Under the pieces are notes generated by a model. It worked only from the letters and a program-made list of their open reading frames with translations. It ran no database searches and was not told the DNA's origin. Below, in pieces: positions 18,958 to 27,941 of a stretch of 64,000 bases of DNA. The first letter of the stretch is position 1, and each line of letters begins with the position of its first letter. Origin of the DNA: Bradyrhizobium sp. CB2312 (lineage in GTDB: Bacteria > Pseudomonadota > Alphaproteobacteria > Rhizobiales > Xanthobacteraceae); assembly GCF_029714425.1 (NCBI RefSeq), contig NZ_CP121668.1, positions 5,043,501-5,107,500 of the forward strand, read 5' to 3'. The translations under genes were made by a program, and so were the position numbers.

Positions 18958-19869
18958 TCAACCCTTGGTCGCGCCGGCGGTCAGGCCGGCAATGTAATAG
19001 TCCATCAGGAAGGCGTAGATGATCAGCGGCGGCGCCGCGCCAAGCAGCGCGCCGGTCATGATCTGCCCCCAGTTGAACACGTCGCCCTTGATCAGCGTCG
19101 TGGTGATGCCGACCGGCAGCACGAGCTGGTCCACTGACGTCGTGAACACCAGCGGATAGAGGAACTGCGCCCAGGACACCGTGAAGGCGAAGATGGTCGC
19201 CGCGATCAGCCCAGGCAGCGCGACCGGGATGAAGATCCGCGTCAGGGTCTGCAGCCAGGAGGCGCCGTCGATGAGCGCGGCCTCGTCAAGCTCCTTCGGG
19301 ATCGAGGCGAAATAGCCGATCATGATCCAGGTGCAGAACGGCACCGTCAGCGTCGGATAGATGAATACCAGCACGTACCATCTGTTGAGGAGGGTGATGC
19401 CGGTCAGGTCCTGGACCACGGCGAGCATCTTGAACAGCGGGATGAACAACAGGCTGTCCGGGATGAGATAGGTCAGGAACACGCCAGTCGCGAGCGTCGC
19501 CGAGCCCCAGAACTTCATCCGCGCCAGCGCAAACGCCGCGGGGATGCTGAGCAGCATCGTGACGATCACGACCGTGATCGAGATGATCGACGAATTCCAG
19601 AAGAACCGCAAAAACTGGTTCGAGGTCAGGAGCTCGGCATAGTTGGACAGTGTCGGGTGAAACACCCACCACGGGTTGGTGGCCGCCGAGATCTCCGCGC
19701 TGCTCTTGAGCGAGGTGATCAGCATGTAGACCGGCGGCGTCAGGAAGAAGATCGCAAACAGCACGAGGAAGAAGTAGGACCAGCGCAGCGCCCAGGCGCG
19801 GTCCCGGCTCATGCTGCCATACTTGACCTTGCGGGAAGGTCCGGCCTTGTCGATTGCGAGGGCGCTCAT
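18958..19869 (-). CDS. Carbohydrate ABC permease, MalG-like
   Basis: 303 residues with about six membrane segments (first: YFFLVLFAIFFLTPPVYMLI). The EAA loop that contacts the ATPase is visible as DEAALIDGASWLQTLTRIFI followed by PVALPG. A longer than usual basic N-terminus (KAGPSRKVKYGSMSRDRA) precedes the first helix. The start codon shares one base with the stop of the MalF-like gene, so the permeases are coupled. Confidence 0.92.
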   Translation of the reverse strand: MSALAIDKAGPSRKVKYGSMSRDRAWALRWSYFFLVLFAIFFLTPPVYMLITSLKSSAEISAATNPWWVFHPTLSNYAELLTSNQFLRFFWNSSIISITVVIVTMLLSIPAAFALARMKFWGSATLATGVFLTYLIPDSLLFIPLFKMLAVVQDLTGITLLNRWYVLVFIYPTLTVPFCTWIMIGYFASIPKELDEAALIDGASWLQTLTRIFIPVALPGLIAATIFAFTVSWAQFLYPLVFTTSVDQLVLPVGITTTLIKGDVFNWGQIMTGALLGAAPPLIIYAFLMDYYIAGLTAGATKG

Positions 19870-20804
19870 CAGGCTTCGTTCCCCCGTTTGGAGACATCAC
19901 GCAGGATGAAGATCGCTGCGACGGCGAGGATGGGCACCATGAACAGCGAGACACAGGCGCCGAGCGGAATGTCGCTGCTCTGGATGCCGACCTGGAACGC
20001 CCAGGTGGCGAACAGATGCGTCGTATCGAGCGGTCCGCCGGAGGTCAGGATGCGCACGATGTCGAAATTGGCGAAGGTGACGATCAGCGAGAACAGGGTG
20101 GTGATGGCGATGATGTTGCGCATCATCGGCAGCGTGACGTACCAGATCCGCTGCCACCAATTGGCGCCGTCGATCGCCGCCGCTTCATAGAGCTGGTCGG
20201 GCACGGATTTCAGCGCCGCCAGATACATGATCAGGAAGAACGGCGCGCCGTACCAGACGTTGACGAGGATGACCGAGAAGCGCGCCCAGAAGGTGTCGCC
20301 GAGCCAGGGGATCGGCCCGACACCGAAGAAGGAGAGCGTGTAGTTGAAGGCGCTGTAGGAGGGGTCGAACAGCCACAGCCAAGCGAGCGTGCTCATCGCC
20401 GGCGGGATCACCCAAGGCACCAGCAGCATGCCGCGCCATTTGCGCTGCTTCTTGCCGGGAATGTTATGGACGAAATGCGCGACGATGAAGCCGATCAGCG
20501 CCTTGAAGATCACGGCGGTGATCGCAAAGATGCAGGACTGCTTCACCACCATCCAGAACGTCTCGCGCTTGAACAGGAAGGTGAAGTTGCCAAGGCCGAC
20601 GAATTTCGTCATCGCCTTGTTCAGCGTCGCCAGATAGAGCGAATAGAAGGCGGGATAGAGCACGAGCAGCACGATCAGGAGGATCAGCGGCAGCGTCAGG
20701 AAGAACGCGACCGTCGATTTTCGGCCCAGCGCGTTGCGCAGGCCCGATCCCTTGCGCGCGCCCGCACGTGCGACGCGACCTTGCTCAACGACGACATCGG
20801 CCAT
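19869..20804 (-). CDS. Carbohydrate ABC permease, MalF-like
   Basis: 311 residues with six predicted membrane segments (first: FFLTLPLILLIVLLVLYPAF) and the EAA loop YEAAAIDGANWWQRIWYVTL. Its partner is the MalG-like permease. There is a 138-bp gap to the binding-protein gene upstream, which could hold a hairpin that lowers downstream expression, as is usual for binding-protein operons. Confidence 0.92.
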   Translation of the reverse strand: MADVVVEQGRVARAGARKGSGLRNALGRKSTVAFFLTLPLILLIVLLVLYPAFYSLYLATLNKAMTKFVGLGNFTFLFKRETFWMVVKQSCIFAITAVIFKALIGFIVAHFVHNIPGKKQRKWRGMLLVPWVIPPAMSTLAWLWLFDPSYSAFNYTLSFFGVGPIPWLGDTFWARFSVILVNVWYGAPFFLIMYLAALKSVPDQLYEAAAIDGANWWQRIWYVTLPMMRNIIAITTLFSLIVTFANFDIVRILTSGGPLDTTHLFATWAFQVGIQSSDIPLGACVSLFMVPILAVAAIFILRDVSKRGNEA

Positions 20805-20942
20805 GTCAGAGTCCTTGGGTCAGCTTTTCGTAAACTGTCCAGCCGCGAAGCCGGCCATACTGGTCGGCTCCACGGTCGTGCGGATGGGGATGCCGAGGCG
20901 ATACACGCGTGTGGCGTGAATCGCCTCGGCGCAGTCCCAGGT

Positions 20943-22283
20943 CTAACTCCGCATGAAGCCTTCGCATTCACCTTCGGCCCAGGCGAGCGCCTGATCCATC
21001 GTCTCGCCTCGCGCATAACGCAGCGCCATCTTGGTCAGCGTCGCCTGGAAGTAGATCTGCTGCGCGATCTTGGGCGGCGCCGGCGACGCTGCGATCGACA
21101 GCGTCTGGTGGTTGTGCGGATTGGGATAGTGATAGAGCGTTCCCTTGGGCGGGCCTTCCTCGGCCCAGGTCTTCAGCGTCGTCATGTTCGCGTAGGCGGG
21201 CAGGTCGTAGCCACCGCTCGCTGCGACGAACTTTTCGATCGAGGACGGCTGGGACAAATAGGCGAGCAGGCTCTTGCCGGCCTCCTTGTTCTTGCCGAAG
21301 CTCCAGATACCCCAGAAGTAAGGCAGGTACGGTGCGAACCGGCCCTTGGGCCCTGCGGGGAAGCCGTGCGTCCAGCATTGCTCGGCAACCTGGGGCGCAT
21401 CGCGCTTGGCAACCGCCCAGGCGCTCGGCGGATTGAGGATCATCGCGCCGCGGCCGGAGATCAGCCATTTGTTGTTCGAGGCGTCGTCCCAGGACGGCGC
21501 GTCCGGTGGCAGCACCGCGATCAGCTTCTTGTAGAACTCCATGGCCTGGCGAACCTGATCAGTCTTCACCGTGATGTCGCCCTTGGCGTTGACGAGCTCG
21601 GCACCGAACGACTGGAAGATCGCGCCGGCGGTGTCGACGCTGTCGGTGGTCTCGCCGAGGCCGATGCCGAACGCAAAGCCAGCCTTCTGGCAGGCCTCGG
21701 CCGCCTTCAGGAACGTCTCCATGGTCCAGTTGTCGGCCTTCGGCGGGCTGCCGGCCGGATACATCTCCTGCACGTCGATGCCGGCATGCTTCTTCATCAG
21801 ATCGATGCGGGAGCAGGGGCCCTTAATCTGGCTGCCGATCGTCGAGGGCACCGCAAGCCATTTGCCGCCGGCCTGACCGAGATATTTGACGGTGCCGTTG
21901 ACTTCGCCGTTCTGCTTGAGGATCGGCTCCATGACGTCGTTGACCGGCTCGAGATTCTCCGCATAGGCGTGAGGCCACCAGGTCGGCATCTGCAGGACGT
22001 CGTGACCGGACTTGGCCTGGGCTTCGGCGGCGACGGTCAATTCCAGCTTCTTGTTGTTGCTGGTGATGTAGTCGATGGAGACCTCGACCTTCTCCTTGGC
22101 CGCCCACTCGTTGACGAGGTCGGTGGAGGTCTTGTTGGCACCCGGTACCCAATGGTCCCAGAAGCCGATCGAGAGTTTGCCGGCGGCGTAGGCGCCCCGG
22201 ACATAGGGCGCCGTGATCAGCGCCGCGGAGGACATTGCAGTGGCAGCCACAAATTGACGTCGCGTCAGTTTCTTGCGTGACAT
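20943..22283 (-). CDS. Extracellular solute-binding protein, family 1, Tat-exported
   Basis: 446 residues from the ATG at 22,283 (GAGGAAACGAG upstream). The N-terminus MSRKKLTRRQFVAATAMSSA carries a twin-arginine signal (TRRQFVAAT). The mature protein is a large family-1 sugar-binding protein (KLSIGFWDHWVPGANKTSTD, PTWWPHAYAENLEPVNDVM, GGYDLPAYANM). It captures the substrate for the importer and is first in the five-gene operon that runs to 16,813. Tat export suggests folding before secretion. The sugar cannot be told from sequence. Confidence 0.9.
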   Translation of the reverse strand: MSRKKLTRRQFVAATAMSSAALITAPYVRGAYAAGKLSIGFWDHWVPGANKTSTDLVNEWAAKEKVEVSIDYITSNNKKLELTVAAEAQAKSGHDVLQMPTWWPHAYAENLEPVNDVMEPILKQNGEVNGTVKYLGQAGGKWLAVPSTIGSQIKGPCSRIDLMKKHAGIDVQEMYPAGSPPKADNWTMETFLKAAEACQKAGFAFGIGLGETTDSVDTAGAIFQSFGAELVNAKGDITVKTDQVRQAMEFYKKLIAVLPPDAPSWDDASNNKWLISGRGAMILNPPSAWAVAKRDAPQVAEQCWTHGFPAGPKGRFAPYLPYFWGIWSFGKNKEAGKSLLAYLSQPSSIEKFVAASGGYDLPAYANMTTLKTWAEEGPPKGTLYHYPNPHNHQTLSIAASPAPPKIAQQIYFQATLTKMALRYARGETMDQALAWAEGECEGFMRS

Positions 22284-22756
22284 CTCGTTTCCTCGCTTGG
22301 GTGTTTTATTGTTCTGGTGTTTCCTCTGAACTCTTCCGAGCTCTTCTTGAATTCTTTTGGGAGTTTGTCGTTCGACGTTTCTTATTGATGCCGTCAGCCT
22401 CGACGGCAAATTGGTAGCGCGATCAGATCATGATTGATCGCGTCTGTCGAGAAAACCGAACGGCTCGCGCCTAGAACTAACGTTGCGTCCGAACGCGCCG
22501 CAATGCTTAGCGCCCTGGTGCGCCGGACTTGAACCGCGGTCGCTCCTATTGCGACGCACACATCGCACGAGCCCGTCTGGAACGTTCCGTGCGCAATTAC
22601 GCCGCAGTTTCCGATAAGCCTGCGTAACCGCTTCGCGCGAAAGACTTTTCGGGCGTGGACAGCGATCGGCTGCGTCTGGACCTCGAAGCGGTGGAAACGA
22701 TAGAGTTGCAACCGGCGGGTGGCTCCCACCCCGAGAGATCGACGATGGAGACGAGA
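22284..22756. other. 473-bp divergent intergenic region
   Basis: Lies between the binding-protein gene (minus) and the LTXXQ-type gene (plus). The first 100 bp are T-rich on the plus strand and should contain the importer promoter. An in-frame extension of the downstream gene to 22,655 exists but shows no signal peptide or ribosome site. I see no RNA gene and no clear operator. Confidence 0.4.
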
Positions 22757-23542
22757 ATGATCAACCCGGCGCTGCCCGCGCGGCTTCACTTGCGGCGATG
22801 GTTCGCGCTGGGGTCCGTGCTCGCGCTGCTGCTCGGCGCCGCCGCGGTGGCGAATGCTCAAGGTTTGGTCAAGGGCGTTCAGGACGGCGCGGCGGCCGGG
22901 AACAAGGCCGCGGGTCCGGTCGGTGGCGTGCTCGGCGGCGCGATCGGCGGCGTGGTCGGCGTCTTCACCGGCGTGCTCGGCGTCGGCAACAACGGCAATC
23001 AGGCGCCGGCCGCCAAGGATGCCAACAAGGATGCCAGCAAGGACGCCAAGCAGCAGGGCGCGGCCAAGGACGCCAAGAGCGCCAAGGCGGGCAAGGGCGC
23101 CAAGGCGACCAAGGAAGCCAGGAATGCGCCGCAGGACGCCAAGGACAAGGATGTCACGGTTCTCACGCAGACTGGGGCGCCGCAGCTGACCGCCGATCAG
23201 ATCGTCTCCAACAGCGATTCCTATATCGAGCGGATCAAGACCGAGCTGAACCTCACGCCCGACCAGGAGAAGCACTGGTACGGCTTCTCCAGCGCCATGC
23301 ACTACCTCGGGCATAATGGTGCGGAGCGGCTCAACCTGCGGGTTGCGCGGGCCAAGCGGGATCCGCCTGACGACATCATCGAGCAGATGCGCAACGAGGC
23401 CCAATTCCTGATCGACCGCGCCGCTGACCAGCGCAACGTCGCCGACGCCGCCGAGCCGCTCTATTCGAGCCTCGATGACAAGCAGAAGCAGGTCTTCATC
23501 CAGGAGATGGTGCGCCTCAGCCACGAGCGCGGACTGGATTGA
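22757..23542 (+). CDS. Secreted Lys/Ala-rich LTXXQ-motif protein
   Basis: Start at 22,757 with GGAG six bases upstream; it is 261 residues long. A signal/hydrophobic segment (WFALGSVLALLLGAAAVANA) is followed by a Gly-rich stretch (GGVLGGAIGGVVGVFTGVLG) that may insert in a membrane. Residues of about 85-135 are a Lys/Ala/Asp low-complexity helix (KDANKDASKDAKQQGAAKDA). The C-terminal 115 residues resemble the Spy/CpxP LTXXQ fold (LNLTPDQEKHWYGFSSAM, then YSSLDDKQKQVFIQEMVRL). Likely periplasmic; envelope-stress chaperone-like role by family only. Confidence 0.7.
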   Translation: MINPALPARLHLRRWFALGSVLALLLGAAAVANAQGLVKGVQDGAAAGNKAAGPVGGVLGGAIGGVVGVFTGVLGVGNNGNQAPAAKDANKDASKDAKQQGAAKDAKSAKAGKGAKATKEARNAPQDAKDKDVTVLTQTGAPQLTADQIVSNSDSYIERIKTELNLTPDQEKHWYGFSSAMHYLGHNGAERLNLRVARAKRDPPDDIIEQMRNEAQFLIDRAADQRNVADAAEPLYSSLDDKQKQVFIQEMVRLSHERGLD

Positions 23543-23653
23543 TCAAGTTGAATCGGATCGGGCGCGCCTGAATTAACGGCGCCCGCCACGAATTCGTGAA
23601 TCCTCTCCGCAATTCGGTTATGATTAGCTTCGCAAGCTGACTGCGGGGTTGAT

Positions 23654-24031
23654 ATGGCGGACGGACTCTCCGTTTTCCTGGTCGAAGACGAGGCGTTGAT
23701 CCGGATGATGATCGCCGACATGGTGGAGGAGCTCGGCCACCACGTCGTCGCGGAAGCGGACAATGTCCGCGACGCCAGCGCCTTTGCCATGACCGCGCAG
23801 TACGATATGGCCATCCTCGACATCAACCTGATGGGCGTTTACGTCGATCCCGTCGCCGATCTGATCGAGCGCCGCGGAAAGCCGTTCCTGTTCGCCACCG
23901 GCTACGGGCCGGAGCTGCTGCCGTCCTTGCTCCGGCGCAGGCCGATCCTGCGCAAGCCGATCTCGATCGATCAGCTCAAGGCGATGATCGATTCGATGTT
24001 TCCGGAAGCAACAGTGAAGGCACCGCATTGA
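23654..24031 (+). CDS. Single-domain response regulator (CheY-like)
   Basis: 125 residues, receiver domain only. Conserved residues: acidic pair Glu11-Asp12 (FLVEDEALI), phospho-acceptor Asp56 (AILDINL), Thr82 (FATGYG) and Lys101 (LRKPIS). The FATGY block with the short alpha4-beta5 face is typical of FATGUY-type single-domain regulators of alphaproteobacteria. There is no output domain and no adjacent kinase, so it probably takes phosphate from a kinase elsewhere and works by protein contact. Confidence 0.9.
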   Translation: MADGLSVFLVEDEALIRMMIADMVEELGHHVVAEADNVRDASAFAMTAQYDMAILDINLMGVYVDPVADLIERRGKPFLFATGYGPELLPSLLRRRPILRKPISIDQLKAMIDSMFPEATVKAPH

Positions 24032-24080
24032 GCGACGGCGAACGCGCCGCGCTGGCGACGGCGAACGCGCCGCCAACGAA

Positions 24081-24108
24081 AATGGCCGCCCGGGAGAGGG
24101 CGGCCATT
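24081..24108 (+). terminator. Hairpin after the response-regulator gene
   Basis: AATGGCCGCCC pairs perfectly with GGGCGGCCATT (11 bp, 6-nt loop GGGAGA). There is no T run afterwards. It lies between convergent genes, so it probably limits read-through in both directions. Just upstream, GCGACGGCGAACGCGCCG occurs twice in tandem. Confidence 0.55.
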
Positions 24109-24159
24109 CCGCGCAATAATCTCATTCCAATAATCTAATTCCAATAGTCTAATTCAACG

Positions 24160-24315
24160 TCACATCAGGCCGGCGCTGAGGTCGATGCCGCGCGCCATCA
24201 GGCTGAACGAGGCGACGAGGCCCATGCAGCAGAACAGCAGGATAGCTTTGAAGGCAGAATCGGCAATACGCGTTTCGGTGGCAGCCGGCATCGCGGTGAG
24301 CGAAATCATGCTCAT
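24160..24315 (-). CDS. Small membrane protein, 51 aa
   Basis: The start at 24,315 is chosen because AAGGGGGGA lies seven to eight bases upstream; an ATG two codons earlier is too close to it. The peptide (MSMISLTAMPAATETRIADS at the start) has one membrane span (AFKAILLFCCMGLVASFSLM) and ends RGIDLSAGLM. It resembles other tiny bradyrhizobial membrane peptides of unknown role. Transcribed alone. Confidence 0.55.
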   Translation of the reverse strand: MSMISLTAMPAATETRIADSAFKAILLFCCMGLVASFSLMARGIDLSAGLM

Positions 24316-24461
24316 GTTCATTCCCCCCTTTGTGTTGATCCTGAATTGCATCAGGTGAGGGGAACTCTTAGAGCAAAAAGTTTGACGCGAGCTTTCGAGG
24401 GATCGTTAACGGAATCGCAATCCGATCGCGCATTCGACCGCCGCTACGGGATCGCCGAGCC

Positions 24462-24665
24462 TCAGCTGCGGCCGTTCTTCAGCACGGTGGCGATGGTGTG
24501 AGCCGTCATGGCGGCCCGGTCCGAGGCACGCTGCGCCGCAAGCCGGTCGCGGGCCTTTTCCTCGATCAGGAGCTCGATCAGGGCGAGCCGCTTGTCCTCG
24601 TCGTCCGCCTCGGTCAGCAGGCGGTGATAGCGGTGATAGTCGAAGCCTAGGTCCTGCTTGCGCAT
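24462..24665 (-). CDS. Small charged helical protein, 67 aa
   Basis: The start at 24,665 follows GGGGGCGTGAC. The protein (MRKQDLGFDYHRYHRLLTEA, then DDEDKRLALIELLIEEKARD) is rich in charged residues and predicted to be nearly all helical, with an EEKARDRLAAQRASDRAA stretch suited to coiled-coil formation. There is no signal peptide. The DYHRYHRLLxEAxDExxRLALIxLLIEEKARD pattern is common as a small conserved hypothetical in bradyrhizobia; no function is known to me. Confidence 0.6.
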   Translation of the reverse strand: MRKQDLGFDYHRYHRLLTEADDEDKRLALIELLIEEKARDRLAAQRASDRAAMTAHTIATVLKNGRS

Positions 24666-24805
24666 GTCACGCCCCCGCAACTACGCTACACACTCCGCGA
24701 ATTGTTTCTCATCGGAAACGAAGGGGCAAGCACGATCCTGCGTGGAACCGCGTGCGCGCTGCAATCAGCTGTGAATTACTGGAACCGGAAGAGGTCGCTC
24801 GTCTC

Positions 24806-25792
24806 TCAATCCGGATTGTGGTCGGCGAACATCTTCAGGCCGAGGAAGCTCGCATCGGGCTTGGTGACCAGCCGCGTCGGGATGTTGCGCAAGTAGTCCT
24901 GGAAGCGGCCCTTGGCCTCGAAGCGCGCCCGGAAGGCGGAGGCTGCGAGGAACTCCGGAAAGCGCGGCACGATTCCGCCGGCGATGAAGACGCCGCCGCG
25001 GGCGCCGAAGGTGACCGCGAGATTGCCCGCGACCGAGCCGAGGATGGCGCAGAACATCTCCAGCGTCGCGCGGCTGACGGGACAGCTGCCCTCGAGCGCC
25101 GCCTTGGTGATGGCGGCCGCATCGCGGTGCGGCACCTGGGCGCCGTCGACCTCGGCCAGCGCCCCGTAGAGGCTTTGCAGGCCGGAGCCGGACAGCGCGC
25201 CGCGCTCGATGGAGACATGACCGAGGCGTCGGCGCAGGCAGGCGATCACGCGCTCCTCGCGCTCGTTCTCCGCCGGCAGGGTGGCGTGTCCCGCCTCGGT
25301 CACGACGGCCAGCCGTGCGCCGTGGCGCTCGACCAGGCAGGAAACGCCGAAGCCGGTTCCAGGCCCGACTACCAGCAACGGCTCTCCGGGCAGGCCGTCC
25401 TGTCCGCCGAGCGGGATCAGGTCGGCAGGCTCCAGGGCGGGCAGGGACCAGGCCACTACCTCGAAATCATTGAGCACGTGCACGCTGCCCATGCCGAGGG
25501 CGGGCTGGAGCTCGTTGCCGTCGATGACCCAGGGGCTGTTGGTCATGACGCAGCGGTTGTTGGTGACGGGCCCCGCCACGGCCAGCACGGCGCGTTGCGG
25601 CGGCACGCCGCCGGTCCTGCGCGCGAGGACATCGACAATGGCTTCCCGGACGGTCGGAAAATCAGCCACCTTCACATAGTCGATCGGTCCAGCGCCCTGG
25701 CTTCCGCTGTCCTGGCTCAGCGCGAAGCGCGCATTGGTGCCGCCGATATCGGCGAGAAGAATCTGTCCTGTCCTGCCGATCGTCATGACCAT
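24806..25792 (-). CDS. glk: Glucokinase
   Basis: 328 residues of the bacterial Glk (ROK-unrelated) family, phosphorylating glucose at position 6. Motifs: ATP-binding QILLADIGGTNARFALSQD at the N-terminus; sugar-binding TNSPWVIDGNELQPALG; VVGPGTGFGVSCLVE near 133; and FGARGGVFIAGGIVPRFPEF near 275. GGAGG lies upstream of two possible starts, 25,792 (MVMTIG) and 25,786 (MTIG); the first is 4 nt from it and the second 10 nt, so either may be used. Monocistronic. Confidence 0.9.
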   Translation of the reverse strand: MVMTIGRTGQILLADIGGTNARFALSQDSGSQGAGPIDYVKVADFPTVREAIVDVLARRTGGVPPQRAVLAVAGPVTNNRCVMTNSPWVIDGNELQPALGMGSVHVLNDFEVVAWSLPALEPADLIPLGGQDGLPGEPLLVVGPGTGFGVSCLVERHGARLAVVTEAGHATLPAENEREERVIACLRRRLGHVSIERGALSGSGLQSLYGALAEVDGAQVPHRDAAAITKAALEGSCPVSRATLEMFCAILGSVAGNLAVTFGARGGVFIAGGIVPRFPEFLAASAFRARFEAKGRFQDYLRNIPTRLVTKPDASFLGLKMFADHNPD

Positions 25793-26052
25793 CCGGCCTC
25801 CGCAGCCTTGGCAGCTGCGGGAAACCTCTTCCTCCGCTCCATCGACGCAAGTCCGCATGCTGCGGATATCAGAGAATCCGCCCTTGGGTGCGGCTAGTCA
25901 ACACGGACGCGGGCAAAGCGTTTCATTTCGGGCCCGATCGGCCGCCAATTTGAACCGAACGCGCTACGCTTGGTTGGTTGCGAAGCAGCGCGGGAAGATC
26001 GACATTGGGCGTGCCGCACCCCCAGTGCCGGGCAGATGGAATGAGACCCTGC

Positions 26053-26679
26053 ATGAAGATTACAGACCGCGACGTGCTGCTGGTGATCGACGTGCAGAAC
26101 GACTTCTGCACCGGCGGAGCGCTCGCCGTTCCCGGCGGCGAGAAGGTCGTCCCGGCGATCAACCGGATTGCCCAAAAGTTCGCCAATGTGGTGCTGACCC
26201 AGGACTGGCATCCGCGCGACCATGTCTCTTTTGCGCCGAACCATGCGGGCAAGCAGCCGTTCCAGACCGTCGCGCTCGGCTACGGCACCCAGGTGCTGTG
26301 GCCGACGCATTGCGTGCAGGGCACGGCGGGCGCCGAATTTCATCGCGACCTCGACGTCGCCTGCGCGAGTCTCGTCGTGCGCAAGGGCTTTCGCCGCGGC
26401 ATCGATTCCTATTCGGCGCTGTTCGAGAACGACCATCGCACGCCGACCGGCCTGCTCGGCTATTTGCGCGAACGCGAGCTGAAGACCGTGTTCGTCGCAG
26501 GTCTCGCGCTCGACTTCTGTGTCCGCTTCTCGGCGGAGGATGCCCGCAAGGCCGGGTTCGAGGTCGCCGTCATCGAGGACGCCTGCCGCGGCATCGATCT
26601 CGGCGGCTCCGTGGCCGCGACCCATCACAGTTTCAGGGAGCTCGGCATTTCGGTCGTCAGCCTCGAGGCGTTCCTGTAA
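26053..26679 (+). CDS. pncA: Nicotinamidase (pyrazinamidase)
   Basis: 208 residues; isochorismatase-fold enzyme converting nicotinamide to nicotinate for NAD salvage. Catalytic Asp in VIDVQNDFCTGG near 13, metal-binding DWHPRDHVSFAPNH near 54-67, and nucleophile Cys in GLALDFCVRFSAEDARKAGF near 158. An in-frame ATG at 26,041 is a possible alternative start. With nadE 1.3 kb downstream on the same strand it forms a loose NAD-recycling neighbourhood. Confidence 0.92.
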   Translation: MKITDRDVLLVIDVQNDFCTGGALAVPGGEKVVPAINRIAQKFANVVLTQDWHPRDHVSFAPNHAGKQPFQTVALGYGTQVLWPTHCVQGTAGAEFHRDLDVACASLVVRKGFRRGIDSYSALFENDHRTPTGLLGYLRERELKTVFVAGLALDFCVRFSAEDARKAGFEVAVIEDACRGIDLGGSVAATHHSFRELGISVVSLEAFL

Positions 26680-26695
26680 GGCCCGTGAGATAGCC

Positions 26696-27805
26696 ATGGT
26701 GGAGACGACAGGTAAACAGAAGGGCGGACCGGTCTCGGACGAGGCGCTGCAGTGGCCGTTCACGGCGGCACGGCTCGCCATGGACGCCTGTTTCTGGTGG
26801 CTGGAGCGGGCCTCGCCGGAGCAGAACGACAGCAGCCTGCCATGGACGACACCCAACTCCGTCGCGCTGGAGCTTGCGACCATGCGCCTGCGCGATTGTT
26901 CGCGAACGCGCTCCGGCCAGCCGGCTCTGGTCTGCGCGCCCTATGCGCTGCATCGCGCCCTGATCGCCGACTTCGCGCCCGGCCACAGCGTGGTGCAGTC
27001 CCTGCAAAGCGGCGGCATCGACCGCGTCTATCTCACCGACTGGCGTTCGGCTACGCCCGACATGCGCTATCTCTCGATCGACAGCTATCTGTCCGATCTC
27101 AACCTCGCCATCGACGAGATCGGCGCGCCAGTCGATCTGATCGGCCTGTGCCAGGGCGGCTGGCTGTCGCTGCTGTATGCGGCGCGCTTTCCCACCAAGG
27201 TGCGGCGGCTGGTGCTGGCAGGCGCACCGGTCGATCTTGCGATCGACTCGGAGCTGTCGCGCCTCGCCCGCAATGCGCCCGAGCTGGTCTACGAGCACCT
27301 CGTCGCGCGCGGCGGCGGCAATGTCAGCGGCGAGGAGATGCTGCTGTTCTGGTCCAAGGCGCCGAGCCGCGAGGACATCGCAGCCGCCTTGCAGAAGGAC
27401 CTCACCGACGAGGAGGGCGGGGCGCTGCTCGCACGCTTCGCTCATTGGAATAGTGAGACGCTCAACCTGCCCGGCAGGTATTATCTCGAGATCGTCAACT
27501 GGATATTCCGCGAAAACCGGATTGCCGCCGGCAGCTTCACCGCTCTCGGCCGTGCGGTCGATCTGAAGAACGTCAGGGCGCCGCTCTTCCTGCTGGCCGG
27601 GCTCGACGACGATGTGGTGCCGGCATCACAGGCGCTCGCCACCGCCAACCTCGTCGGCACGCCGCCAGCCTTCATCGCGGCGGCCTCCGAGCCCAGCGAT
27701 CATCTCGGCCTGTTCATGGGGGCGCGGACCCACGCCCATGCCTGGCCGCGGATCGCCGAATGGCTGCTCGACGACCTCTCGGGCGTGCTGGCCCGCAGCG
27801 CCTGA
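26696..27805 (+). CDS. PhaC-like alpha/beta hydrolase with cysteine nucleophile
   Basis: 369 residues. The nucleophile elbow reads GLCQGGW, the G-x-C-x-G-G box of polyhydroxyalkanoate synthases, with Cys instead of the Ser of lipases. The probable acid is in LLAGLDDDVVP and the base His in PSDHLGLF. Upstream, YLTDWRSATPDMRYLSIDSY matches the PhaC YLTDW block. It is far shorter than a class I PhaC (about 600 residues) and lacks the N-terminal domain, closer to class III size. The adjacent genes are not PHA genes. It starts 16 bp after pncA, so the two may be co-transcribed. Confidence 0.7.
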   Translation: MVETTGKQKGGPVSDEALQWPFTAARLAMDACFWWLERASPEQNDSSLPWTTPNSVALELATMRLRDCSRTRSGQPALVCAPYALHRALIADFAPGHSVVQSLQSGGIDRVYLTDWRSATPDMRYLSIDSYLSDLNLAIDEIGAPVDLIGLCQGGWLSLLYAARFPTKVRRLVLAGAPVDLAIDSELSRLARNAPELVYEHLVARGGGNVSGEEMLLFWSKAPSREDIAAALQKDLTDEEGGALLARFAHWNSETLNLPGRYYLEIVNWIFRENRIAAGSFTALGRAVDLKNVRAPLFLLAGLDDDVVPASQALATANLVGTPPAFIAAASEPSDHLGLFMGARTHAHAWPRIAEWLLDDLSGVLARSA

Positions 27806-27941
27806 CTGCGCCAGGCGCCGGCCGGGCCGGCGCGCAAATCCGTTATGCATGATGGCGGATGGCCTGCACGGAGCGGGGTCGATGGGTTACATAGAGTCCA
27901 GAGCCGTCGGCACCGGCCGTGACGAGATTTAAGGGTACGCG

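Noticed and set aside
19854..22280. 808-codon open frame on the plus strand
   Set aside because: Runs opposite the sugar-importer permease and binding-protein genes, which have clear family motifs. Composition is Arg/His/Asp-rich shadow.
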